A program made the position numbers and the translations under genes. 64,000 nucleotides of DNA from Photorhabdus laumondii subsp. laumondii. GTDB lineage: Bacteria; Pseudomonadota; Gammaproteobacteria; Enterobacterales; Enterobacteriaceae. The notes under the pieces were generated by a model, which saw nothing but the letters and a program-made list of their open reading frames with translations, was not told where the DNA came from and did no database searches. The stretch spans positions 4,340,001 to 4,404,000 of the forward strand of contig NZ_CP024901.1 in NCBI RefSeq assembly GCF_003343245.1. The letters are read 5' to 3'. Of this stretch, positions 27,130 through 38,700 are shown one piece after another; within the stretch, counting starts at the first letter, position 1; the number at the start of each line of letters is the position of its first letter.

Positions 27130-28260
27130 TCAGCGGCTATCGGCGGTTGAGGTCGGCTCTGAACTGTCCGGCGGCGTGTCCGTGTCGGCGTTATCGTCGG
27201 CGTACAGGTCGGCCAGTAAACCCACCTCATCGGCGTCGCGGACTTTTTCGTCGGCCATTTGCTCCGCCGGATGGGTGCTGGCGTGCACCGCCTGCAAGGC
27301 CCGGATAGAGACCTGCGTATACACCTGGGTTGACTCCACGCTGGCATGGCCTAACATGGCCTGTATCCAGCGCAGGTCCGCGCCGTTCTCCAGCATCTGC
27401 GTTGCCATCGCATGCCGGAACAGGTGGCAGGCACCTTTTTTCTCAATGCCGGCGGCCCGGATATAACCGCTTACGGCATTCGTGATACCGTTCGGCTGCA
27501 ACCCGTCGAGACCGTCCATTGCCACGAACAGCGACTGGATGTCCGGGGTGACCAGCAGTTGCGGGCGAACCTGTTGCTGATAGAACTGGAGCCAGTTTAA
27601 GGCCCGTTCGCCGAGGGGCAATACCCGGTCTTTATTCCCCTTGCCCTGCCGGATGGTCACCGTTTTGCGTGACCCGTCAATGCTGTAGATATCGAGCCGG
27701 GCCGCTTCACTGCGTCGTATCCCCGTTGACCAGAGCAGCTCCATCAGGGCCCGGTCGCGCGCGCCCTGCAACGTATTCGGGTCAGGCAGCGACAGGATAT
27801 GCTCGATTTCATCAATGCTCAGGATATACCGCGGCAGGCGTTTTTCTTCCCGCGGCAACTCAATGTCCGCTGCCGGGTTCGCCAGTATCAGGTTCTGTTT
27901 CGTCAGCCATTTGAACCACACCTGTAACGGCTGCAACTGCGTGCGCTGGGTGCGGATGCTCAGCGGCTCTCCGTTGGTCTTTCGGTACTGGTACAGGTAG
28001 CGCTGGTAACGCTCCAGTATCGGCCGCGTGATGTCCGCGGCATAGTACAGGCCCCGGTCCGTGGCCCACAGGATAAAGTGATAGGTGTGATGGGTCTGCA
28101 CTTTCAGCGTGGTTTCCGACCAGTTCCGTTCCTGCCGCCAGGCCACGAAGCGCAGCAGCAGTGCATACAGGCTTTTCGGGTCATGCGCCGGCCCCACAGG
28201 CTGACGGTAGACGTCATTAACGGTCAGAAGACTCCCCTTGCGGGGTTTACGGTTTGCCAT
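27130..28260 (-). CDS. Tyrosine recombinase/integrase, unit C (mosaic)
   Basis: 376 residues. The first 40 and the last 100 residues match unit B, but the middle differs at many positions (for example IDEIEHILSLPDPNTLQGARD, TGIRRSEAARLD, GYIRAAGIEKK). The catalytic set is intact: R of TGIRRSE, K of GKGNKD, HLFRH, LGHAS and VYTQ. Such a patchwork suggests gene conversion with a diverged relative. It overlaps the primase-like gene by 14 bp. Confidence 0.92.
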   Translation of the reverse strand: MANRKPRKGSLLTVNDVYRQPVGPAHDPKSLYALLLRFVAWRQERNWSETTLKVQTHHTYHFILWATDRGLYYAADITRPILERYQRYLYQYRKTNGEPLSIRTQRTQLQPLQVWFKWLTKQNLILANPAADIELPREEKRLPRYILSIDEIEHILSLPDPNTLQGARDRALMELLWSTGIRRSEAARLDIYSIDGSRKTVTIRQGKGNKDRVLPLGERALNWLQFYQQQVRPQLLVTPDIQSLFVAMDGLDGLQPNGITNAVSGYIRAAGIEKKGACHLFRHAMATQMLENGADLRWIQAMLGHASVESTQVYTQVSIRALQAVHASTHPAEQMADEKVRDADEVGLLADLYADDNADTDTPPDSSEPTSTADSR

Positions 28261-31200
28261 GATTAACCTCCGTTTCGGATTGGGGATGGGCGGCTGAGGC
28301 AGCGGGCGGTGGGGCCTTTTGCGTTTTATGTCTGTTAACCGTTTTCTTTCCGGCCCCGCCCGGTTCTGTTGTTAAACCTTGTGCTGTCTGTGCTGAGGCC
28401 GGATTTTGTCTGTCCGGCTGTGTACCGACCTGGGGCCGACCTGTACCCGACTGAACACCCTCTGACCCCGACCGGAACGCCTTGCCCGCAACAGCGTCAT
28501 TCGTCATTTCTGTTTCTTCGGGCAGGGGGATTGAAGCCGGTTTTTTTTCTGTCTTAATAACTGCTTTTTGCTTTACCCCGGCCACTTCCGCCGACAGGTC
28601 TGATGTTGCCTGCCTTGAGGCCGGATTCTGATTTACCGACTGACTGCCGACCCTGCCCCGACCCGTGCCCGACTGAACATCCTCTGACCCCGACTGAAAC
28701 ACATTGCCTGCCGTTTCTGACCGGGATTCAGTCATCTCCAGTAACCCGCACAGATGCGGTTGCCCGGTATCTTCACCATCCCACAACAGCGTATATTCAT
28801 AGGTCAGCCCGCGGCGATGCAGCAACAGGTATTCCATTTCCAGCAACCGCGCCAGATGTACTTTCAGTTGCGTATCACCCCAGTGCAAAGCGGTCCGAAT
28901 ATCCCGCCGGGTAAAATGCAGTTCATCGACCCTGACCGCCTGTTGTCCGGCGGTTTCCCGTACCCAGTCCTGTATCAGCAGCAACAGCTTGCGCGTCTGC
29001 GGCGGCATTTCATCCAGCGTGCGCCCCAGCACCTCATGCGCCAGCCGGTTGGCGAGGGCAATGTCGTCCTGGGTGACTTCGATATATTCGATGACCTGCC
29101 CGCGGTGGGTCGTTTTCTTCACTTCACGTTGATACTGGTGCAGCAGGGCAATGGCCTGTATCAGCGTCAGGTATTTCATGTGGTCGCGCCGCATCCGGGT
29201 TTTGTCTGACAGGAACGTCAGTTGATGGGCGTAAGGATTGACCACTTTCAGCGGCCTTAACAGGCTCTGGGCGTTCTGGTGTAACTGCGTCAGATAGCCT
29301 TTTTCCGAGTCAGCCAGCAACCCGGCCAGCGTCTGGCGGTGCCGCTGCATGGCGTGGATGGCCTGCGTCTGCTCGCGCGATTCGTTGACCGTCAGCACCA
29401 GACAGCGGTTCAGCAGCTCTTCATCCACATCAATGGCGGTGGTGGTCAGCATCAGCATCACCGGGCCCTGTACCTTGTATTCCCGCGTCACCAGTTCGCC
29501 GCTCTGTTCGTTCTTGCCGGTGCTGGCGATTTTCAGCTCGCCGTCGGACTGCAACAGTTTCAGGGCATAAGCCGCCTGCCGCACGCCTTCTTCTTCGGCT
29601 ATCGCCAGTATCTTGTGTTGCAGGCTGGTTTCCCCCAGATAGTAGAGGCTCTGCCCGGTCATTGCCGAGTACTGGATACGCTCCTCTTCCGGCATCAGGT
29701 TCAGCACCGCCTCCATCAATGACGATTTCCCGGCAGCGGAACTGCTTTGTATCAGCACGGCCAGCGGTTTATCGAGTTTGCGCGAGACTGCCGCCAGATA
29801 CCCGGTCAGCAGATTGGTGGATTCGCCGACCACGCCACAGGCGGCCATGTCGTTGATAATCTGTTCTGTCAGGTTCGGCGATGTCAGCAACGCCAGCGCG
29901 GCGGCTTCGTCTTCCGCGCTGACCGTGACCGCCGTTGTCCCTGAGGCTTCGGCGTCGGCTTGCTGTTGCGCGTCCTGTTGCTGCTCCAGCATCAGCAAGA
30001 CCCGCCCGGCTTCGCGTTTGATGACCGACAGCTCGCATTCCAGCTCTTGCGCCGCCGTGCTGATGTAGTTCTGACGATGCCGCGCGTGATACATGTCCAG
30101 CGTATCCACATGGAACAGGCCGGACGTTTCATCCCGCACCTGCACATTGACTTTCATCACGTCCGGTACCGGGGATTTTTTCATCCCCCGTATCCGCCAG
30201 ACCCGGGGGCCGCTTTTCATCAACAACTCACCGGACGCCGTGCGCTCACAGGGCACGGGGGCAACGGTCAGCGCCGGCGGGGCGGCTAAAGAAGAAGATT
30301 TAGCCACCCCGGCACTTTGGGGCTTTTCCGTCACACTCGGCGAGACGGGCCGCTCATGGCTGAACACCGCGCCCGGCGCTGTTCCCTGTCCCAGCCAGAC
30401 CGCCTGTTGCAAGGCCAGCCCCAGCGCATGTTCGGCATTGCCGCTTTTCAGCGCATAGTCATTGGCATCCATACCTGGCGGGAACTGCACCCGCCACGCC
30501 TCGATACCGGCTTCCAGTAAATCAGCGGCTACATTAGCCGCGCCACGGTCTCCGGCCTCGTCCCGGTCAAAGGCAATCAGCACCCGCTTCACGCCGTGAT
30601 ACTGCAAGGCTTCGAGATGCTCACGGTTAAACCCGTTCACCCCGAACGCGGCGATCACGTTGCGGAACCCGGCACACCAGAAGGTCATAGCATCGATCAG
30701 CGCTTCGCACAGGATAATTTCCGCAGCGGCTTTCATCGCTGCCTCATTCCAGACCCCGGCTAGCGGTGAGGACAGGTACAGATGCTTCGGGCTGTCTTTC
30801 AGGACTTTGTAATCCGGCTGGGTTCGGCGACCATACAGTTGCAGCACCCGCCCGCGGCTGGCCACACTGGTCGATTCGGCCCAGCCGATTATCGGCACCA
30901 CGACGCAGCCCCGGAAGTGGTCCTGCCGGGTGGTGGTACGCAACACGCCCAGCCCCGACAGCTTGCCGCGCAACTGCTGACCTTCCTGACTGTCTTTGGA
31001 CGGCAACAATCCCGCGGAACCGCTGATACCGTGATGACCCGCATAACCGAGCCGGAAGTGGCTGACCAGTTCAGGATGATTCAGCCCGCGTCGTGCCAGC
31101 CAGGCTTTGGCTTCCGGTGATGCCAGTAAGTGCTGATGATAAAAATCAATCACCTGATGCAACAGCGCCTGCCCGTCATCGTCCAGGTCGGCCAGTTTCG

Positions 31201-31564
31201 GGCGCGGCAGGGGGGCCGCCTGTGACTCCGGCGGGGCGGCTAAAGAAGAAGCGGCCACAACTGCATTGTCCATGTCCGGCAACCCGGCCAGCTCCCGCAG
31301 CCGGCGGATAGCGATTTTCAGCGTCACCCCTTCCGTTTGTATCACCCAGTCCAGCACCGACCCCGCTGCGCCACAGCCAAAGCAGTGATACAGGTTCTTA
31401 GCCGGCGATATCACCATTGAGGGCGTTTTCTCGTTATGGAACGGACAGCGCAGCACATAATCCTCACCGCGTTTTTTCATCGGACGGCCTTGCTTACGCG
31501 CCAGCCCCAGTAACGAGACGGTTTGCTTTAAGTGGACTAAATCGGTGTCGGGAACGCGGGTCAT
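28247..31564 (-). CDS. Primase/helicase-like protein (CHC2-Toprim-ATPase), unit C (mosaic)
   Basis: 1105 residues with the same CHC2, Toprim and P-loop motifs as units A and B. The N-terminal two thirds are near identical to unit A, and the extreme N-terminus to unit B. From about residue 855 on (DWVRETAGQQAVRVDELHFTRR) the sequence is clearly different, including the low-complexity tail (SGSEDVQSGTGRGRVGSQ). The start ATG at 31564 has AGGAGG upstream. It is a mosaic like the adjoining integrase. Confidence 0.88.
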   Translation of the reverse strand: MTRVPDTDLVHLKQTVSLLGLARKQGRPMKKRGEDYVLRCPFHNEKTPSMVISPAKNLYHCFGCGAAGSVLDWVIQTEGVTLKIAIRRLRELAGLPDMDNAVVAASSLAAPPESQAAPLPRPKLADLDDDGQALLHQVIDFYHQHLLASPEAKAWLARRGLNHPELVSHFRLGYAGHHGISGSAGLLPSKDSQEGQQLRGKLSGLGVLRTTTRQDHFRGCVVVPIIGWAESTSVASRGRVLQLYGRRTQPDYKVLKDSPKHLYLSSPLAGVWNEAAMKAAAEIILCEALIDAMTFWCAGFRNVIAAFGVNGFNREHLEALQYHGVKRVLIAFDRDEAGDRGAANVAADLLEAGIEAWRVQFPPGMDANDYALKSGNAEHALGLALQQAVWLGQGTAPGAVFSHERPVSPSVTEKPQSAGVAKSSSLAAPPALTVAPVPCERTASGELLMKSGPRVWRIRGMKKSPVPDVMKVNVQVRDETSGLFHVDTLDMYHARHRQNYISTAAQELECELSVIKREAGRVLLMLEQQQDAQQQADAEASGTTAVTVSAEDEAAALALLTSPNLTEQIINDMAACGVVGESTNLLTGYLAAVSRKLDKPLAVLIQSSSAAGKSSLMEAVLNLMPEEERIQYSAMTGQSLYYLGETSLQHKILAIAEEEGVRQAAYALKLLQSDGELKIASTGKNEQSGELVTREYKVQGPVMLMLTTTAIDVDEELLNRCLVLTVNESREQTQAIHAMQRHRQTLAGLLADSEKGYLTQLHQNAQSLLRPLKVVNPYAHQLTFLSDKTRMRRDHMKYLTLIQAIALLHQYQREVKKTTHRGQVIEYIEVTQDDIALANRLAHEVLGRTLDEMPPQTRKLLLLIQDWVRETAGQQAVRVDELHFTRRDIRTALHWGDTQLKVHLARLLEMEYLLLHRRGLTYEYTLLWDGEDTGQPHLCGLLEMTESRSETAGNVFQSGSEDVQSGTGRGRVGSQSVNQNPASRQATSDLSAEVAGVKQKAVIKTEKKPASIPLPEETEMTNDAVAGKAFRSGSEGVQSGTGRPQVGTQPDRQNPASAQTAQGLTTEPGGAGKKTVNRHKTQKAPPPAASAAHPQSETEVNHGKP

Positions 31565-31614
31565 CAATGACCTCCTGTAAAAACCTGTCAAGATGCTATA
31601 TTGATATTTAAAAC

Positions 31615-31630
31615 ATATCTGATAAGATAT
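31615..31630. promoter_or_regulatory. Operator-like palindrome, unit C
   Basis: ATATCT-GATA-AGATAT, the same perfect inverted repeat as in unit B (offset 8890 bp), between divergent promoters. Confidence 0.5.
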
Positions 31631-31663
31631 CTAAAAACAAGCTTTTTAAAAGGGGGATATATA

Positions 31664-32059
31664 GTGATATCAAGTTCAACAACCTGGTTTCTCGATATGC
31701 AGTTCCCTGAACGGCTTACCACATTACGCAAGGAACGCGGGCTCACTCAGCAGGCGCTGGCTGATATGGCTGGTGTGGCAGTTTTACAGATCCGGCGTTA
31801 TGAGGGAGGCTCAGCACAACCTACCTTAGAGGTAATACGTCGCTTGGCTATTTCGCTCGGTGTCAGTGCGGATATGCTGGTTTTTGATGAACAGGAGCGC
31901 GGTCCTAGTGAGCGGCTGCGCTATCAATTTGAGGCAATTTCTCGTATGCCGCAGTATGAGCAGGAGGTTATTAAGGAGTTGCTGGATGCAATGATCATCA
32001 AAACTCAGATTGCCGGCACAATGGCCTGTATTTCAACAACAGCGAAGGAAGAGAGTTAA
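31664..32059 (+). CDS. XRE-family HTH regulator, unit C
   Basis: 131 residues, identical in predicted protein to the unit B copy (22774-23169). GTG start after AAAAGGGGG. It probably represses the divergent primase-integrase operon and its own operon with the SymE-like gene. Confidence 0.9.
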   Translation: MISSSTTWFLDMQFPERLTTLRKERGLTQQALADMAGVAVLQIRRYEGGSAQPTLEVIRRLAISLGVSADMLVFDEQERGPSERLRYQFEAISRMPQYEQEVIKELLDAMIIKTQIAGTMACISTTAKEES

Positions 32060-32131
32060 CACAGCACGGCGCTGAAGTGCGGGAACACTCCAGCGCCGCT
32101 AACCATCACCAACTATCAGAGGTAGTTCATC

Positions 32132-32359
32132 ATGGCTAAATGCGATTCTAAAGCAAAAACCATTACAACTAAAGTGCAGGCTGTAAAGCCACGGCATTAC
32201 ACCGTGGGCTACCGGCCTAACCGGGGCAAGCCCAATCCGTACCCGCAGCTCACCATTAAGGGGCGCTGGTTGGCTGCGTTGGGCTTTACCACAGGGAAGC
32301 CGATCACTATTACCAGCGAAGCCGGGCAGTTAATCATTCAACTGGCTGAGAATGACTGA
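32132..32359 (+). CDS. SymE-like toxin, unit C
   Basis: 75 residues, identical to the unit B copy, with the same leader hairpin around the ribosome-binding site. It is convergent with the immunity gene of the active CDI locus, from which it is separated by the hairpin at 32374-32393. Confidence 0.85.
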   Translation: MAKCDSKAKTITTKVQAVKPRHYTVGYRPNRGKPNPYPQLTIKGRWLAALGFTTGKPITITSEAGQLIIQLAEND

Positions 32360-32373
32360 CGGCTAAAGGAAGA

Positions 32374-32393
32374 GTCCAGTTTTTTAGCTGGAC
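32374..32393. terminator. Hairpin between convergent symE-like and cdiI genes, unit C
   Basis: The same GTCCAG/CTGGAC hairpin as at 23484-23503. On the minus strand it would lie behind the cdiBAI transcript. Confidence 0.55.
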
Positions 32394-32411
32394 CCTTTGG
32401 ATAACAACAGG

Positions 32412-32759
32412 TTAAGGTTGATAATCCTCATATTCCCAGGCAAAGACACGAGATAGCTTTTGCGCTATCTCCATCCAATCTTGCCCCTCGCACTGATCGA
32501 TATAGTTTGTAATGGTCTTTTTAATTTCATCCAAATTATACTCACGTACCAGAAGCGTATGACGTATCAATTCCGGCTGCCAATGATGATTACACAGCCA
32601 TTCAGGTGTACAGATAAAAAGATCAAAATATTCACTCCCACTTTCCAACTCTGGCCCGATTAATAGGGATAAGGTTATATTAATAGTTCCGTCATCTTCA
32701 CCGGAGTACATAACTGGATCTTTATGCATACAATCTATGCCTTTTAGTACTGCTTTCAC
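32412..32759 (-). CDS. cdiI: CDI immunity protein (Imm8-like)
   Basis: 115 residues, directly behind cdiA on the same strand (14 bp gap), the standard place for CdiI. The sequence type (MKAVLKGIDC..., IGPELESGSEYFDLFICTPEWL) resembles Imm8 immunity proteins. It should neutralise the C-terminal toxin of the adjacent CdiA in the cytoplasm. It is identical to the copy behind orphan module B. Confidence 0.82.
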   Translation of the reverse strand: MKAVLKGIDCMHKDPVMYSGEDDGTINITLSLLIGPELESGSEYFDLFICTPEWLCNHHWQPELIRHTLLVREYNLDEIKKTITNYIDQCEGQDWMEIAQKLSRVFAWEYEDYQP

Positions 32760-32773
32760 TAATGCATCCTCTT

Positions 32774-35700
32774 TTAATCCAGAATATTTAAATGACCGTT
32801 TCCAGTCTTATTTATTTTTCCTTTAGAATCAATGGAATAAGTTTCAAAGTTGGCTTGCACACCAGTAGTGGCATGGGCACTATTAGGTTTCTCTGATGGC
32901 GGCCTATAACCTCTCGTACCATCCGCACTAACCCAGCCATTTCCGGTAGTCTTCTTGGCTCCATCTCCTACCCAGATTTTGCCTAATCTATCCGCTTCTG
33001 TTCGAGTTCCAGTGCCAATGCCATAATTGAGCTTACCATTATCACCTTTAACTACAGCCGCCAACCTTGGATCTTGCGAAGCAATATGACTGAGGTTTCG
33101 TTGCACCAAGTCTTCTTTTAACTTCGGATAAGTTGCCGCATTTTCCGCACCACTTGTGTTTTTCCCTGCTAACTCAGGCTGAGCATCTTTGCCGGCATTA
33201 TTTTGCGATGATTTTGGTGACGACTTCGGCCCTTTGGCTCCCTCCATCACAATAGGCAGCGTCATCGCCATTGCAGCGGCAGTCTCCTGACTCATGCCCA
33301 TCGCCTCAAAGCGTTTTGTCCAGCCGAGTTCGCCTACCTTGCCTGTGGCCGCCTGACCTAACGTATTCACCGCCGACAGGTAATTTCTGAACTCAACCGG
33401 CAATGTGCCATCCCGGTCCATATTTTTGAGGGTACGTTCAAACACCGGCCACTGATCAACCAGATAACCATACTTCTGTGCACACTGGGTCGGGTTGCTG
33501 TTGCAGAAATCCATCATTTCCTGCTGATTGCGGATATTAGTGTCTACCATATCCTTGATCACTTGTTTGCAGCTTTCGCCTTCACAGGTGCGGGCTTGAT
33601 GCGCAAAACTGTCCAGCTCATTCACGCTCAGATAGTTATTCTCAACCGCATTCTTCCCTGCCTGTGCCCCGGTGATGGCGCTCCCGGTGGAGTCACCGGC
33701 AATACCGCCGGCCAGCCCTGCCGCCAGGGTGGAAAGGGTGCTGATAGTTTGCTTCTGCTCCTCCGTTAACTCACTGACGTTGGCCCCGTCACCATAAAGT
33801 TGCTTCATCAGTACCTGAGCGGCCAGTTCACCGGAAGCCGCACCGGCTGCGCCTGACAAGGCATTATTGCCGCTGACCTCTGCCGCTACCGCGCCTAAAA
33901 TCGCATGGGCCAGCGTATTGGTGGCGGTATCCACCTGATGGGTTTGTGGGTCCGTCGTCAGCTCTTTTATCACGCCCGCCAGATACGGTGAAGCGCCCCC
34001 GGCCAGCGCCTGACCGAGATTGTTCCCAGCCAAGCCCTGAATCGCTGCCGTAGCAGCCTGTAAGGCTTTCTGATAGGTTCCGCCGGTCCCCAAGCCCGAG
34101 TCATTCAGTGCCTGCGTGTAAGCGGTGTCATAAACTTGCTTATTGATATCCGCTGGAGAGGGGTCTTTATTACCTGCGTTGATCAATTTTTCTCTGGCCG
34201 CGGCTTTGTCCGGTTCACTGATATGATTCAGTTTCGCTTTCGCCGCTTTGGTGGCGATAATTTTCCCTTCCGTACGGGCTATCTCGGTCATCTGGGCGCT
34301 GAGTTCGCCAATCAGTTGCGCTTGTTTCAGCCGTTGCTGTGCTTTTTCCTTATCAAATATCGGACTCAGAACATTGGCGGCATTATCGGTATCGCGACTT
34401 AAGTTCGCGACATCCTGCGTCTGGTGCGCTTTGTCCCGGATAATCAGATTGCCGTCACTGACCGCGGCGTGCGTGGTGCTGCTGTCATGGCCTGAGTTAT
34501 GAGTCCCCGTCAGCCCATTGACCGCCAGATTATTCAGGACCTGACCGGCGGTCGGTTGACCAAGGCTGACGCCCGCACTCTGCTGTTCGACAGTAAAGTC
34601 CGCTTGATTCTGAATGTCCTTGAAGCCCAGCGTCCCGGTGTTCAGGGTGTTTTTGGTTTTGTCGGCTTGACTCGCTATCACCGCCCCGTCCAGTTGGGTG
34701 TGGTCACCGACGTTAACCTGATAGCCGCCTTTGCCAGCAAACAGCCCGGTCTGCTCCTGCACGCTGTCATAGTTGCTGTGCAGTTTATTGCGGCTGGCAT
34801 TGAGGCTCGCGGTACCATTGGTGAGGGGACCCACGGTGGCACTGACGCCCGCACTGGCATTCTGTTGTTTGCTGTCATAGCGCTGGCTGTCCTGCTCGCT
34901 GCTGAGGGTCAGATGACGTTTCACCTCGGCGGTAATCTGTTCGCCGCTGACCTGAGCGCCTTTTAGCGTCGTGTCCCGGCCACTGTTCAGCCCGACGGTC
35001 TGTCCCGCCTGTAACGTGGTGTTAGTATGACTGACGCCGTTGCCGTTTTCGTGACCGTTGCCCCGACTGACATTGGCCGAGACGTTCAGACCGGTGCCCC
35101 CCGGCCCTGCGGTCAGGCCCACGCCCAGCGCGCTGCCGTGACTGCTGTTCTTGCCGGTCGTCTGTTCGGTGTTCTGGCTGGAGGAGAGCTGAATATCCCG
35201 GTGAGCATTCAGTTGCAGGTCTTTGCCCGCCTGTAACTGACTGCCCTGAATACGGATATCGCCATTCTGGCCTGATGCGCCTTTGCCATCCCCTTTGGCG
35301 GTTATGGTGAGGTTATCCCCGGCGGTGAGGTGGCTGCCCTGTTGGGTGGTCTGACGGTGCTGCTGTTCTGAACGGGAGGATTGCCGACCGTAAGACAGGC
35401 TCACCCCGGCCAGATTGTTATTGCCTTTGTCGTCACTGCCCTGAGCTTCCGCCAGTCGGCCAGCCTGCACGGCCTGTACCCCGCTCAGCGCGGCTTTAGT
35501 ATTTTGCAGCGCTTTCACTCGCGGGTCACTTTCATTGTGGGCGGCTCTGGCTGTTTGCACCGCGCTGTTGACGGCCCCGCCTGCTGTGCCACTCAGCGCC
35601 ACAGTTAAGCCGCTCTGTTTTTGCTCGGTTTTTGTCGTGGTGTGATGGCGGTTTTCCGCGCTGGTGATATCGACCTGTTGACCGGCGAGCGTCAGGTCTT

Positions 35701-38700
35701 TACCGGCAATCACCTCGCTGCCGTGAACCCGGAGCTGTTCACCTGCGTTAAGGGTGACATTGCCCTGGCTGCTGCCGACCGTGCTGCCTTTGCTCAGCTG
35801 GCTGTCACTGTCGGTGGTGACTTTCTGGCTGGCTTTACCTAAGGTGAAGCCAATCCCCCCAGTCCCCATCAGGCCCGATTTTTTCTCCTGCCGCAAATGG
35901 GTTTCATCGTGAGATTCCGCGGCGGTGGTGACGGTGAGCTGATGACCGGCGTTCAGGCTGACATCCTGCGTGCCCGCCACATTGCTGCCGCGGATATTGA
36001 GGTCTTTACCGGCCTGTAAAGTCACTTTATCGCCACTGAATGTGGTGCTGAGCGCCTGCCGGTCGTGCACTTCATCGTGGGTTTCCACTGACGATTTCGA
36101 CAGCCAGCCTTTGCTGGTTTGTTTACTGTGCTCCACTAAATCGGATGAGGCCGTCCCGGTGGTCAGCGTCAGGTTATTTCCGGCCTGCGCCGTCAGGTGT
36201 TGACCGGCGTTGACGTGGGCAGCGGTGGCGTTCAAATCCTGCCCGGCTTGCAGGGTCACCTCACCGGCACCGGTTATCTGGCTACCGATATCTTGTTGTT
36301 GGGTCAGATGGCGAGTGTTATCTTTCCCCCAGTTGCCCTGCTCTGTGCGACGCGTGCTTAAGGTGTCCAGCGTCAGGTTATGGCCTGCCGTTATCTCGGT
36401 GTGGCCGTCTTTACCGGCGTTTTTGACGTCACTGGCGGTTAATTGCACATTGTTGATGGCGTTCAGCGATAAGGTGCCGTTATCGTTCTGCACATAGATG
36501 CCTGCCGGACGATCTAACCAACGATTAGCCTCATCCCCGCGCACCGTTGATGCACTGGTGATATCCCGGCCTTTCAGGGTCACCCGGTCATCCCCCTGAA
36601 TCCGGCCGCCCCGGTTGGTGAGCGTCTGTTGGGCCGTTAAATCTACTTTGCCGCCGCGAATAAAGCCGCTGTTGGTGAGGTTGTTGGCCGTCAGTTGAGT
36701 CACATCCCGCCCGCTAATTGTGCCGCTGTTGGTGATATCGCCCTGACTGTTGAGCGCCACGGTATTCCCGGCCAGCAAAGCGCCATCACTGCGCAGGTCG
36801 CCCTGACGGACGCGCGCATAAACCTGCGGCACGGTGACCACCTCGGTAGTGCCATCCGGCAAAGTGACGGTTTGGTTAGTCAGCCAGATAATGTCTGAGG
36901 TCAGCAGCGCCATCTGTGCCGGGCTTAAGGCGACGCCCGGCGTTAATTGTTGCTGTTTTCCAAAAGCGACACCGGCATCCATCAGCGCTTTAAACTGCGC
37001 TTCGTCGTTATTGTAGCCCGGCAGATAGCGCCGGCCGGTCAGTTGGGTGATTTGGTCCCGCACCAGCCGCTGTTCGTAGAACCCATCGCCCAGACGTTTG
37101 TGGACCAGCGCCGGGTCATGCGTTAACTGTTGCCGCATATAGTCCGAGCCCAGCCACGGTTTGTACTGGGTAAATTTCGGGTCGGTTTCGACCAGATAGT
37201 GACTGTCACTGCCCGGTTGCACGGTATACAGGCTGTTATTCGGCAAGCGGGTATCGGGCGTCACCACGCGTATCACCGGATCGACTGTTTGCCCTTTGAC
37301 GGTCTCCGGGGGCAAACTCAGCTCAAACGGCTGACCGGGAGGCAAGACCAGTGGCTGATTTTTGATACCGCTCACCGGTGTGACTGTCGTGGGGGCCGCG
37401 TGTATCTGACCGGTTTGTCGGTCTGTAATCGTGATATCGGTACCCTGCGGACGGGTATGCTCCTGCCAGGCCAGCGTTTTCAGGTCGATGGTTTCTATCA
37501 CTGGGGCGGGGGCATAATTGCTGCGGCTTTTTCCCTGCGAGGTTTTGGTACCACGGAATCGGGGCTTCAGTCGTTTCTTTTTCGCATACCAGTGGGTCTG
37601 GCGACCTTTATCGGTAGTGATGCGTTCCCCCTGAGTGGCAATATTATGCAGTTCGCCTATCACCCCGTCCAGCGCCCCACCGGCGATAATTTGGCTGTCA
37701 TGATTGGTGACCTGCGCACTGTTGAGCGTCATATTGCCGCCGGCCAGAATTTTACCGGGGTCACTCTGTTTAACCTGAGTTTCCCTGACGGTGCGGGTGT
37801 ACTGATATTCGTAAAAGTCATTACTGCCGCTGCCGTCCGGCATGATGGCATCGTGCACTTTGTATTTATTGCGGTGGGAGGTGTCCACCTGTGACCAGTC
37901 ATAGCGAGTGGTCTGGCCGCTCAGTACTGCATCGTGATGCTGAGACTTTTCTGTTTCGACGACCTGAGTCACCAACCCGGCGTTGGTGTTGTTAATCCGG
38001 TCGGCATTAATCTTCAAATGGCGCCCGGCTTCAATCGTCGCCGCGTGGTTATTGAGCACACCAGCTTGGCCGGTAGCTTTCAGGGCGTTATCCAACTGAC
38101 CGCCGATGTGCATGTCGCCCACACTGTAAATCTGCGCATGATGCTGGTTGTTGAGTGTTCCGGTGCCGATATCCAGTTGGTCCCGCGCCGCAATCACCGC
38201 GGCTTTGCCGTCCTGTGCGGAGTTATTCAGTGTGCCTGTCTGGAGGGCAATTTGGTCACCGTAAATGCGCCCGGTGCCGGTATTGTTCAGAGTGTTGGCC
38301 GTGAGATGGGTTAAGCCGCCGTCAATCAGTCCGGTGTTGTTCAGCGTATCGTGAACCTGGATTTGCGTTTGTTTGGCGCTGATTTCACCGGAGGCGCTGT
38401 TGATGAGATTCTGTGCGCCCAGATACAGCGCCCGACCGGCTTTTATCTGGCGGTTGTTGGTGATATTGCCGGTCGTTTTCAGCGTCAGATTGCCATTGGC
38501 CGCCGTGTTGCCGGTATGGTGAAAATCCTCGGTTAAAGTGACCGCCATATCGCCCTGCGATAACAGTTGGCCGTCCCCGCTCAAGGCGTGTGCGGTGATA
38601 GCTGCGTGTTCCCCGGCAATTAGCGTGCCTTGCCGGTTGTTAATCGCCAGCGAGGCAGGCCCGCTCTTGTCGCCCACCGTCAGTTGTTTACCTGCGGAGA

